Source: a virus. Taken from it: a DNA stretch of 24,632 bases. Below, piece after piece: positions 14,601 through 21,201 of this stretch. Below the pieces are notes generated by a model. The model had not been told where the DNA came from, searched no databases, and worked only from the letters and a program-made list of their open reading frames with translations. The stretch is taken from IMG/VR virus record IMGVR_UViG_3300040809_000032, positions 1-24,632 of that record. One strand, written 5' to 3'. Each line of letters starts with the position of its first letter. Position 1 is the stretch's first letter. Position numbers and translations under genes: made by a program.

Positions 14601-15332
14601 CTACATGAGCCGAACGAAAGGAAAATTTAACTTACTTTTCAATGTGTTAGCCATGGCGTCAAAATCCGGTATTTCTCCTGGATATCTGATCTTCATCTCG
14701 ACATTATCGTACACAGGCATGATCGTATCGTCGGCTAATCCGTAGTCTGTAACGATCTTTCTACCGGTTCTGTAGTTGTTTAGAGTGAGGCCTGTGTTGG
14801 CTTGTTTTGTTAGTTTAGCTAACTCTTTGTGCAAGGGGCGATCCCCGTAGTGGTGCCCTGTGTAGCTCTCATCATACCCTCCGGCTTCCCAGAACGTGTC
14901 CTTATTGACGATAAAACAGTTGATATGCCCAGGGTAAGGGTACCATTGTTTCTTGAAAACAGCATACATATTGAACCGATAGATCGTCTTAGGGTTCATA
15001 GCTAGCCTTCTGAGATGTCCCACGTCTCCTGGATTGAGTCTCATGTCCATGTCCAAGAAACATATTTGATCTGTGGGTGCGTATTTTGCTGCTAGGTTTC
15101 TACAACCGTGACTATTGAATCCTAAATCACGGGTAACCTTCCAAAGTTGAAAGTTCACTCCATATGTAAAGTAAACATCTTTCAGTATATCATATGCAGG
15201 GTATTCTTCAGAGCCATCATCTATAACCATGATTTCAACCCCAGGAGGATAGTCCTCCCAGAGTTTGATTTGCTCTTTTAAAAGTTCGGGTTCGTTGTAG
15301 TAGGTATAAGCGATAGTCAACCGAGGCGGCAT
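14601..15332 (-). CDS. Glycosyltransferase, GT-A fold (family 2-like)
   Basis: The protein begins MPPRLTIAYTYYNEPELL, the first strand of a GT-A glycosyltransferase. It has IDDGSEE (about 37-43), which binds the nucleotide, and FLDMDMR (about 92-98), which supplies the DxD metal-binding motif. GGYDESYTGHHYGD further on fits the acceptor-side loop. Length is about 243 residues. The ATG at 15332 is chosen for AAGGAT 4-5 nt upstream and because the fold starts there; earlier in-frame ATGs at 15389 and 15431 overlap the previous gene and lack good ribosome sites. Sugar and acceptor are unknown: modified DNA bases, host surface glycan or virion proteins are options. It lies near a cytidylyltransferase and a second glycosyltransferase. 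Confidence 0.85.
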   Translation of the reverse strand: MPPRLTIAYTYYNEPELLKEQIKLWEDYPPGVEIMVIDDGSEEYPAYDILKDVYFTYGVNFQLWKVTRDLGFNSHGCRNLAAKYAPTDQICFLDMDMRLNPGDVGHLRRLAMNPKTIYRFNMYAVFKKQWYPYPGHINCFIVNKDTFWEAGGYDESYTGHHYGDRPLHKELAKLTKQANTGLTLNNYRTGRKIVTDYGLADDTIMPVYDNVEMKIRYPGEIPDFDAMANTLKSKLNFPFVRLM

Positions 15333-15363
15333 CTTATCCTTATTTTCTACTATCCCGTTTTCC

Positions 15364-15693
15364 TCAAACCACTTCTTCCGTGAAATCATATTGTTGTACG
15401 TCCTCAGCAGGGAAATCAATTGTTCCCCCATTTTCTAATTGGAAGTTCTCGCTATGTGTCAAAGAGTTTAGATCATACAATTCAAATCCTGTATAAGTTT
15501 CAACGACTCCTTGATTGATCCTTCCTTCTAGGACGTGCATAAATTTATTTACGGCTTCACCAATATCCTTGAATGTGGGTTCTTCTTCAAATCGATGGAT
15601 TACATATTCATTGCCACCTACTGCTCGCCACATAGGGACTTCAGCATTGCCAATGTTATTCCACAGCTTAGTGCAAGCTACTAATTTTAGCAT
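15364..15693 (-). CDS. Hypothetical protein
   Basis: The 109-residue acidic protein starts MLKLVACTKLWNNIGNAEV and has no motif I can assign. It has mixed secondary structure, one cysteine, and an acidic C-terminus ending DFTEEVV, with no membrane segment. GGAG lies 8 nt before the ATG, and the gene overlaps the upstream 62-codon gene by 26 nt. The sequence VPMWRAVGGNEYVIHRFEEE looks like a small folded domain. Its position between sugar-related genes says little about function. Confidence 0.7.
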   Translation of the reverse strand: MLKLVACTKLWNNIGNAEVPMWRAVGGNEYVIHRFEEEPTFKDIGEAVNKFMHVLEGRINQGVVETYTGFELYDLNSLTHSENFQLENGGTIDFPAEDVQQYDFTEEVV

Positions 15694-15856
15694 TATAAAA
15701 CTCCGGGTTCTTTTTAATTTCTTTCAAATCTGCGTTATATTTAGTTGCCAAAGCCTTAGCTGTTTCAACCCAAAACTTCTTAAAGCTCGGATCGTTTGCT
15801 CGGTTTGCCGCTTGAATACAATTTGCAATTTTGCGTTCTACTTTTTCTTTTGTCAT
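15668..15856 (-). CDS. Small hypothetical protein
   Basis: The 62-residue basic, helical protein reads MTKEKVERKIANCIQAANRAND and continues with SFKKFWVETAKALATKYN. It has AGAGG about 8 nt before the ATG and sits 3 nt after the cytidylyltransferase stop. No family is recognised. It overlaps the next gene by 26 nt, which supports it being translated as part of this tight operon. Confidence 0.7.
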   Translation of the reverse strand: MTKEKVERKIANCIQAANRANDPSFKKFWVETAKALATKYNADLKEIKKNPEFYNAKISSLH

Positions 15857-15859
15857 AAT

Positions 15860-16291
15860 TTAAGCCTCTGTTACTCGTTTTCTCAATGATGTGCTACTAA
15901 AAGAATGTCGTCTACCATTATATACAACATCAGGAGTTAACCCTTTGCCTGTGTAGTCTACATTCTCATACTCTTCACCTATTATACGCACTTTAATAGG
16001 CAATGTCAAGAGCAAGTCAACCAAATCGGCTTCTGTGTTATATATGACTATCTCGTCTACATATTTTACTGCCGCCAGTTGTATTTGTCTTTCAACGATT
16101 GTTTGTACAGGTTTGTTCTTTTCAGGTCGATCTAAAGTAGGATCATTCTGTAAGCCAACGATTAGGAAATCGCAATGGCGTTTGGCTTCTTCCAGCATAG
16201 TAATATGCCCAGCATGCAATAGATCGAACGTGCTACAGGTAAATCCTATAACCTTATCCTTCTTGAACTCCTCGCTATAATTAAGTTTCAT
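15860..16291 (-). CDS. TagD/RfaE-like cytidylyltransferase
   Basis: The 143-residue protein has the family motifs at both ends. FTCSTFDLLHAGHITML carries HAGH (HxGH, residues 26-29), and SFSSTSLRKRV near the C-terminus carries the SSTxLR nucleotide-binding loop. RPEKNKPVQTIVERQIQLAAVKYVDEIVIY is the typical middle of glycerol-3-phosphate and heptose-phosphate cytidylyl/adenylyltransferases. Such enzymes activate a phosphorylated polyol or sugar as a CDP or ADP derivative, a likely donor for the nearby glycosyltransferases. The ATG at 16291 has AGAGG 6 nt upstream; the ATG at 16297 directly abuts that site and is unlikely. It overlaps the previous gene by 11 nt. A perfect sigma-70 promoter sequence lies inside this gene. 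Confidence 0.9.
   Translation of the reverse strand: MKLNYSEEFKKDKVIGFTCSTFDLLHAGHITMLEEAKRHCDFLIVGLQNDPTLDRPEKNKPVQTIVERQIQLAAVKYVDEIVIYNTEADLVDLLLTLPIKVRIIGEEYENVDYTGKGLTPDVVYNGRRHSFSSTSLRKRVTEA
15981..16009 (-). promoter_or_regulatory. Perfect sigma-70 consensus inside the cytidylyltransferase gene
   Basis: TTGACA (16009-16004) and TATAAT (15986-15981) are 17 nt apart on the minus strand, with a G before the -10 box as in the four intergenic early promoters. It lies within codons for LLTLPIKVRII. It would start transcripts near 15974 and serve the small genes and the glycosyltransferase downstream. The upstream GCTC differs by one inserted base from the GCTTGAC context of the others. Confidence 0.55.
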
Positions 16292-16829
16292 CTTCATCCT
16301 CTGATATCATATCTTGGCTCCATGATTCTAGTGTCTCATCCAGCCACTCGTCCCAACCATCATCTTCCCAAACCTCGTATGAGTCGAAGGGTGTGCCAAT
16401 ATCCTCAGCACGTTTACGCATAAACCAGTCGCCTGACTCTTCCTCGTAATCTGATTCTCCATCTGAGAATGTCCAAACACCCAAGAAGTTATAAAACTCG
16501 TCGATGTATTTTGCGGACATTTTTATATCAGCATCTACTTCAGCCATTTTATTTGCTAACTTTTCTAGGAACACCGCGGGCGGTACCCATGCAGATTGAA
16601 TCCAAGCCCAAGTGTCTTCTGAGTCCTGAATGTAAGCCCATTTAGGACCTACATTCTTCTCCATCCATTCTCGTGAACACCACTCGTCGTCCCAGTCTGG
16701 GAGAACCGAGCTGAATTCTAAACCTTCTTCTTTAAGGTCCTTGACACTTTGAAATGCTTCCTCAAAGATCTTGGTTGCTGATTTATTTGCCTGTACTAGC
16801 CAGACGTTGGTTTCTACATGGTTTGCCAT
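16281..16829 (-). CDS. Api92-like (YubB/DUF1281-type) acidic protein
   Basis: The 182-residue protein starts MANHVETNVWLV. It carries EWCSREWMEKNVGPKWAY, WIQSAWVPPAVFLEKLA and KYIDEFYNFLGVW, the series of Trp/Gly/Pro positions seen in Api92-like proteins with a ferredoxin-like fold, known from phages and plasmids (YubB). It is very acidic and Trp-rich, ending MISEDEDET. The function of the family is not established; the charge would also suit a DNA-mimic or inhibitor role, which is speculation. GTATAGGAGC supplies the ribosome site. It sits among the sugar genes and overlaps the cytidylyltransferase start. Confidence 0.75.
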   Translation of the reverse strand: MANHVETNVWLVQANKSATKIFEEAFQSVKDLKEEGLEFSSVLPDWDDEWCSREWMEKNVGPKWAYIQDSEDTWAWIQSAWVPPAVFLEKLANKMAEVDADIKMSAKYIDEFYNFLGVWTFSDGESDYEEESGDWFMRKRAEDIGTPFDSYEVWEDDGWDEWLDETLESWSQDMISEDEDET

Positions 16830-16840
16830 TTCTATTGCTC

Positions 16841-17446
16841 CTATACAATTTTTAAGGTATCTAAATATTTACGCAATCCACCGGTATGGTCTCCACCATA
16901 AAGAACAACCTGTGGCGTAAAATTTATTTTCAACAAGTCCGGATGCTTTTCCATTGGCATAATTATCCGTCTTTTATTCATAAACAAGCCACCAGATTGT
17001 TTAGTATCTTTGGTAACGGTGTTTAGTCTAACATACTTGTCGGCGTATGTCAAGTTATTTTCGTTGAAAGAGAGAATATATCCTTGGTAATATCTTTGAC
17101 AAAGATACCAGCCTTTCAAAGTCTGGTGCTGTAAGAATTTGTAATTCTCTCGATTCCTTTTACCCGGTGAGGTGTAACCTCTGTGTCCGAGTATCATATA
17201 GTCACTATCATGTAAACGGCAAGACCCCGCTCCACTAATTATTTTCCCATCTTCTATGGAGACAGAGTATTGGCCTTGGTTTTTCTCGTCATACAGTTCT
17301 TCAATGTATAATTTGTACAAGAATGTTTCAGGTTTGCTTTGCCAATCGTCGGTTGACATATTAGGAGTATCAACAAACGTATTGCACCATTCTTGAACAA
17401 TAGGGTAGGGTGTTAAACTATCTATTTTTTCAAACGATCTGAACAT
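16841..17446 (-). CDS. Hypothetical protein downstream of a glycosyltransferase
   Basis: The protein is about 201 residues and starts MFRSFEKIDSLTPYPIVQEW. The ATG at 17446 has GGAAAGG 6 nt upstream; an earlier TTG at 17461 is not needed. Central features are YSVSIEDGKIISGAGSCRLHD, then GHRGYTSPGKRNRENYKFLQ, then YYQGYILSFNENN. A beta-strand pair followed by a positively charged helix is loosely reminiscent of an acyltransferase of the GNAT type, but the acetyl-CoA motif is not clear, so I leave it unassigned. It overlaps the glycosyltransferase stop by 17 nt, suggesting a linked function in the same glycan pathway. Confidence 0.75.
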   Translation of the reverse strand: MFRSFEKIDSLTPYPIVQEWCNTFVDTPNMSTDDWQSKPETFLYKLYIEELYDEKNQGQYSVSIEDGKIISGAGSCRLHDSDYMILGHRGYTSPGKRNRENYKFLQHQTLKGWYLCQRYYQGYILSFNENNLTYADKYVRLNTVTKDTKQSGGLFMNKRRIIMPMEKHPDLLKINFTPQVVLYGGDHTGGLRKYLDTLKIV

Positions 17447-18203
17447 CGCGTACCTTTCCAATATTTCTTTTTTGTATTAATTTTGTTGTATAGACGACCT
17501 GCTTAACATCTTGGAAGTAATTCCATAGAGTACCCTGGGTCATCTCATATTCGTACAGAACTTTGTCTGTCAAAAAGTATTTTACGTCACTGTTATACAA
17601 ATCGCAGGCAGCTATAATATCATCACAGGCTTTTATATCCTCTAGGTATGAAAAGTTCGTAGCTGCGAACTGACTTAAAATTAAAAATCTATTGAATGGT
17701 ATCACGCTATTAATGGCTTCTCTAAGCGCACCCATAGCTACAATGTTTCTTTTGGAAGGTTCGATTGCTCCGTATTCAAAGAACAATCCATCTTCAATAA
17801 TGTTTTCCCAAGTATTGACATTCCCGTCATATACCATAGGATTATGCCTTTGTCCGAGTACATCTATCTCAGGATTTTCTTCGAGTAAACCCTTAATGTG
17901 TTCCAGAGCACCAGGAGCGAGATTGTCGTCTCCGTCGATAGGAACTAGATGTGTATGTGGGCTCATGGCAAATAAATCTATGACAGAGTTCTTACCTCTG
18001 CCAGGTAAGCCGTTGCTGGACGTAATGAAGAATTCAACATTATGTTTCTCAGCAACGGCTCTAGCGATTGGGATATAATCTTCATCAAGTGTATTGCACA
18101 CAACGAAGGCGTCAAAGTATTCCTGCTTTGGTCCCAAACTTTCAATGCAACGTTCTAAACGTTCGGCATCTCGGTTTGTTAATATCCCAACGAAAAGTTT
18201 CAT
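17430..18203 (-). CDS. Glycosyltransferase, family 2-like
   Basis: This 257-residue GT-A fold protein starts MKLFVGILTNRDAERLERCI (first strand and helix), then has FDAFVVCNTLDED. Its DxD-type metal site is in LVPIDGDDNLAP (D90-G-D-D93). The C-terminal half has YLEDIKACDDIIAACDLY, resembling the acceptor/catalytic loop (ED) of family 2 enzymes. It is presumably cytoplasmic and uses a nucleotide-sugar. The start overlaps the upstream 60-codon gene by 4 nt (ATGA), so both are coupled. It forms one transcription group with the hypothetical gene, Api92-like gene and cytidylyltransferase that follow. Sugar and acceptor cannot be told. Confidence 0.85.
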   Translation of the reverse strand: MKLFVGILTNRDAERLERCIESLGPKQEYFDAFVVCNTLDEDYIPIARAVAEKHNVEFFITSSNGLPGRGKNSVIDLFAMSPHTHLVPIDGDDNLAPGALEHIKGLLEENPEIDVLGQRHNPMVYDGNVNTWENIIEDGLFFEYGAIEPSKRNIVAMGALREAINSVIPFNRFLILSQFAATNFSYLEDIKACDDIIAACDLYNSDVKYFLTDKVLYEYEMTQGTLWNYFQDVKQVVYTTKLIQKRNIGKVRDVQIV

Positions 18204-18382
18204 ACAGTATCTAATGCTTCCAGTAGATCCCTGTAATGAGCTACTTTTCCTAGCTCTTCTTCAATTGCTTCTGCCCAGCCAGTATGTTCTGGGATTGAAG
18301 TCTTACTGTCCATCATTACACGGACGTTCAGGGCATGACGATCCCTCGCCGCAATAAAATAATTTCTTAAGATGTCTTCCAT
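18200..18382 (-). CDS. Small conserved phage protein
   Basis: The 60-residue acidic helical protein starts MEDILRNYFIAARDRHALN. It contains SIPEHTGWAEAIEEELGKVAHY, a pattern (IPEH...EAIE..L.K...) seen in small proteins of marine T4-like phages without known function. CAGGAAGAG lies in front of the ATG. It starts 18 nt after the tRNA and shares an ATGA overlap with the glycosyltransferase gene. Confidence 0.72.
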   Translation of the reverse strand: MEDILRNYFIAARDRHALNVRVMMDSKTSIPEHTGWAEAIEEELGKVAHYRDLLEALDTV

Positions 18383-18400
18383 AATCTCTTCCTGTTAAAG

Positions 18401-18476
18401 TGGTGCCGGCACCATGAATCGAACACGGGACCTGAGGTTTACAAAACCCCTGCTCTACCTGCTGAGCTATACCGGC
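18401..18476 (-). tRNA. tRNA-Thr (anticodon UGU), CCA encoded
   Basis: A 76-nt cloverleaf reads on the minus strand. The acceptor arm GCCGGTA pairs with TGCCGGC (one G-T wobble) and is followed by discriminator A and an encoded CCA at 18403-18401. The D-arm is GCTC/GAGC. The anticodon arm GGGGT/ACCTC has loop TTTGTAA, so the anticodon is TGT, decoding ACA. The T-arm has loop TTCGATT. ACA is likely frequent in this AT-rich phage and less favoured in a GC-richer host. Encoded CCA means no host CCA addition is needed. Confidence 0.95.
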
Positions 18477-18550
18477 GGTACTTTATATATAAAATCTGTG
18501 AGCAGTTTTTTAGGGCCATGCTCAGGGCACCACATAACGAAAAGCGCGTC

Positions 18551-18811
18551 TTATTTAAAGATTGTTGCGCCTGCTGCTGTATATGCTGCAGCGATCATTG
18601 CTCGGCTTGGGGTACCGAGGCGGTAGACAGTTTTACCTGTCTTTGTGACATTCGTGTATACAGGGAAACCTGCTTCACGAAGTTCTGCCACACGGGCTCC
18701 GACTGATTTGATGCCAAACATTTTAACTGCTTGTGCTTCAGACAGAGATTGTCCGCTAGTTAGAAAGTTAAGAACTTTCTTAGTTTGAGTTGTGTTAACT
18801 GACTTAGTCAT
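18551..18811 (-). CDS. Small helix-turn-helix regulator candidate
   Basis: The 86-residue basic protein contains KKVLNFLTSGQSLSEAQAVK, then MFGIKSVGARVAELREAGFP and VYTNVTKTGKTVYRLG. This is a winged helix-turn-helix of the type found in many phage proteins (HTH_39-like), with the recognition helix around residues 34-46 and a beta-wing after it. The C-terminus SRAMIAAAYTAAGATIFK is Ala-rich. It could be an early transcription regulator. The ribosome site is GGAG at 11 nt. It follows an early small gene by 6 nt and shares its consensus promoter. The 74 nt between its stop and the tRNA hold no convincing gene. Confidence 0.8.
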   Translation of the reverse strand: MTKSVNTTQTKKVLNFLTSGQSLSEAQAVKMFGIKSVGARVAELREAGFPVYTNVTKTGKTVYRLGTPSRAMIAAAYTAAGATIFK

Positions 18812-18817
18812 AATATA

Positions 18818-19147
18818 TTATTCTCCAATATTTGATTTAACAACGGTTACACTTTCAGCACCCTCAACCTTCGGAGCGGTATTAACCACCCGTTGGGTTT
18901 TAGGTACATTCCTAAACACGACTTTCAAAAGAGCATCTTTTGTTTCTGCATCCGGAATATTGCTATTCTGGAGTACATACTGAGCTGCTTCCTTTTTAGT
19001 CATGGCTGACGGTAACTCCACAAAATAATGTGATGAGTTATCCTTCAACTTCTTGATGCGAGATACCATATCGTTACCGAACCGGGCTTTACAAGTCCCG
19101 TTCGACATTACGCTGTATCCTGCAAATTTAAATGTTTGGTTTGACAT
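18818..19147 (-). CDS. Small conserved early protein
   Basis: The 109-residue basic protein starts MSNQTFKFAGYSVMSNGTCK. It contains SSHYFVELPSAMTKKEAAQYVL, a pattern I recognise from early regions of marine T4-like phages, where the role is unknown. The first 50 residues look like a small beta sheet and the middle is a helical pair. AGAGGAAAAATT precedes the ATG. It is the first gene after a consensus sigma-70 promoter whose predicted start lies about 25 nt upstream, so early expression is likely, together with the HTH gene that follows. Confidence 0.8.
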   Translation of the reverse strand: MSNQTFKFAGYSVMSNGTCKARFGNDMVSRIKKLKDNSSHYFVELPSAMTKKEAAQYVLQNSNIPDAETKDALLKVVFRNVPKTQRVVNTAPKVEGAESVTVVKSNIGE

Positions 19148-19178
19148 AATTTTTCCTCTTTCTCAATTTAATGTAACT

Positions 19179-19207
19179 ATTATACTACCGTTCGTTTCTA
19201 AAGTCAA
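19179..19207 (-). promoter_or_regulatory. Consensus sigma-70 (early) promoter of the small early gene
   Basis: TTGACT (19207-19202), 17-nt spacer, TATAAT (19184-19179) on the minus strand. It is preceded by AAAGTGC, giving the shared GTGCTTGAC, and there is a G before the -10 box. The predicted start is near 19172, about 25 nt before the ATG at 19147. It lies in the 89-nt gap after the 171-codon gene; no terminator hairpin is apparent there. Confidence 0.88.
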
Positions 19208-19236
19208 GCACTTTCTGACCAAAACGTGAAATCTTT

Positions 19237-19752
19237 TTAGGCGACTGCCGCTTCTTTACAGGCGAACCAGTCGCTTAGGAAGTCTTGACTCCATCCGCGA
19301 TGTCCATCTTCCATAAGATACATACACTTATAGTCGATTCGCTCCTGGCTAGGGCCCATTAGGAAGCTCTCGGTTTTTTCTACGATCTCTCGTCTCATAT
19401 AACCGAATTCGTCATTCTTTTGAATGCGAGTACCACGGAACCTCTTAATCAGGGCGTCGTACTCGATAAAGGTAGGTGTCTCCCACTCTTCGATATGATC
19501 CTCGAGTTTGAAGTCAATATCGTCGATGAGATCGGAGTGAATAATGATCTCTTCCCAAGATTCGTTGCGAACCTCGATTAGTGATTCTAGCTTAGCCCAG
19601 AAGTCCTTACAGCCCGACTGCTCTACAGTCACGCCTTCCATAATGAAGGTATCGCCGCCCTTGAACTTCCAATACTGCGGACACTCGCCCTTGCCGTCCC
19701 AATCATGGGCGCCATAGTTCTCACGGGTTTGTGTCTGTATTACGATTTTCAT
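19237..19752 (-). CDS. Conserved hypothetical early protein
   Basis: The 171-residue acidic protein starts MKIVIQTQTRENYGAHDWDG and continues with PQYWKFKGGDTFIMEGV. This opening (IQTQ..ENYGAH...YWKFKGG) recurs in uncharacterised proteins of phages. The C-terminus has a Trp-rich GHRGWSQDFLSDWFACKEA. It has no membrane or signal segments. GGAG lies 8 nt before the ATG. A perfect consensus promoter directly upstream makes it the first gene of an early transcript. Local base composition looks richer in G and C than its neighbours (many GAT, GAG, CTC codons), which may mark a different origin; I did not quantify this. Confidence 0.82.
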   Translation of the reverse strand: MKIVIQTQTRENYGAHDWDGKGECPQYWKFKGGDTFIMEGVTVEQSGCKDFWAKLESLIEVRNESWEEIIIHSDLIDDIDFKLEDHIEEWETPTFIEYDALIKRFRGTRIQKNDEFGYMRREIVEKTESFLMGPSQERIDYKCMYLMEDGHRGWSQDFLSDWFACKEAAVA

Positions 19753-19786
19753 GCTCTAAACTCCAATTTCTTCAGTTTATACAAGT

Positions 19787-19815
19787 ATTATACAGGGTAT
19801 TTTACCAAATGTCAA
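19787..19815 (-). promoter_or_regulatory. Perfect consensus sigma-70 (early) promoter
   Basis: TTGACA (19815-19810), 17 nt, TATAAT (19792-19787) on the minus strand. It is preceded by ATGC and a long A-rich stretch resembling an UP element (A7 and A6 runs between 19820 and 19845). A G precedes the -10 box. The predicted start is near 19780, about 28 nt before the ATG at 19752. It occupies the 90-nt gap between genes. Confidence 0.92.
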
Positions 19816-19842
19816 GCATTATTTTGACTTTTTTTCACTTTT

Positions 19843-21198
19843 TTAGAAGTTTTTGGGTACATCTTCGGGTTTGAGTACGTTATACGGGACTAGATTAGGG
19901 GATTTGGCGCCATCTCGCCAGAAATTTCCGTTCGTATGTAGGTCCATATCACTGATATAGTCCTTTTCATTCAATGAGTTACAGTAAGCACTAAAGTCCA
20001 CAAACCAATCGTCATATTTATCCTTATAGGCCTGATAATCCACTCTATTTTGCGCTATAAGGGTACGTTTATTGCGTAACTGTATAGCATTACACTCTTC
20101 GACAACCTGGTTATAGGAGCTCTCAGGGAGGGCACAGATACGCTCTACTTCAGCCACGATAGCGTCTAATCGCTCTGCGGGGTCGTATATTGTGTCATAT
20201 GTTTCGTCTATCCAAGGTGAGAATGATTCGTATCCGCATAGTTTTAGCTCTTCTAGAAACCCTGGGGTAGTATGTACTAGGTGAGGAGTCTCTGCCATAA
20301 TAGCTTTGTAGAACTTCTCCGTAGCGAATGAGGGTGAGAACTCGTGTACCTTGAGCTTACCCTCATTGTGCAAGATCTGGGCGTGATTGTAGTTCTTGTA
20401 GGGTAGGTAGTGTGACTCTACGACAATGTGGAAGTCTGCTGAGGCAATTGCTCTAGGGACTATTGGCCCAAACTTACTAAGTCTGCCTGTTTTAAAGTGG
20501 CTGGTCTCGTTGATCTCATAGGGGATACCAGTGATCCAACTCTCACAAGCAGGCTTGCCATATCCCATTTCCCTAGCCATGTCCAGAAGAGTTTGAATGG
20601 GATACCTAAAGTAATTTCCATCAAAGCCATTTTCATATGGGTTTAGATTGTGAAACGAGTATGAGAAGTGTTTGAGTAGATCCTTATCTACGAGTTTTAG
20701 GTATAGCTCGAACCTGTCCTCGTTAAAGTTTCTGCTAAGTATATTGAATTTAGTTCGTTCTGTTAATTCAGAGGTATCAACATTCTTACATCTAACCTGC
20801 AAAGGACTATATAGAATAAATTCAATGTCTGGCATATCAGAAAATATTCTTTGACAGAACTTTCTGAACATCTGATCTTTAACCACGAATACTATCTTGT
20901 TACCAGGTATCTGCCACTCTTTTATCCTGCGTCTAAAGTCTCGAACAACTGGTAGATTAAAATAGTCATCGCAGAAATTAATTAACAGTCTTACATTAGG
21001 TTTGTTTTTTAAATGGATTAGATGCGGGTCATCCAAATTATTGAAAAGATCTACGAAAGGATAAGACCTCATTGCTTGATCTAATCTGTCAAACAATAGA
21101 ACAGCGTTGTCGTCTTCTAATGCCTTGTTCCAAGGTAGAACAGGACCGTAAAGATAGATATCCTCTTTTTTAATCCTGTGGTAAAAATTTGTTGGCAT
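19843..21198 (-). CDS. Putative glycosyltransferase (GT-B-like)
   Basis: The 451-residue protein has no signal peptide. The C-terminal half holds HIVVESHYLPYKNYNHAQIL, FATEKFYKAIMAETPHLVHT and PGFLEELKLCGYESFSPWID, followed by a domain with RLDAIVAEVERICAL. The order Thr/Ser-E-K-x-Y/F-x-A...P-x-G-F-L-E-x-L-x-x-x-G-Y...W-I-D-E is typical of the nucleotide-sugar binding half of GT-B or GT10-like enzymes encoded by marine phages. The N-terminal half (LLFDRLDQAM, RLLINFCDDYF) is unassigned. It starts 3 nt after the oxygenase gene with AGGAAGTAGG as ribosome site. A transferase role is inference from these motifs; the sugar is unknown. Confidence 0.65.
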   Translation of the reverse strand: MPTNFYHRIKKEDIYLYGPVLPWNKALEDDNAVLLFDRLDQAMRSYPFVDLFNNLDDPHLIHLKNKPNVRLLINFCDDYFNLPVVRDFRRRIKEWQIPGNKIVFVVKDQMFRKFCQRIFSDMPDIEFILYSPLQVRCKNVDTSELTERTKFNILSRNFNEDRFELYLKLVDKDLLKHFSYSFHNLNPYENGFDGNYFRYPIQTLLDMAREMGYGKPACESWITGIPYEINETSHFKTGRLSKFGPIVPRAIASADFHIVVESHYLPYKNYNHAQILHNEGKLKVHEFSPSFATEKFYKAIMAETPHLVHTTPGFLEELKLCGYESFSPWIDETYDTIYDPAERLDAIVAEVERICALPESSYNQVVEECNAIQLRNKRTLIAQNRVDYQAYKDKYDDWFVDFSAYCNSLNEKDYISDMDLHTNGNFWRDGAKSPNLVPYNVLKPEDVPKNF

Positions 21199-21201
21199 AA
21201 C

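Noticed and set aside
18414-18706. Plus-strand frames over the tRNA, one starting MNRTRDLRFTKP
   Set aside because: This is the familiar false translation of the strand opposite a tRNA; the tRNA explains the sequence.
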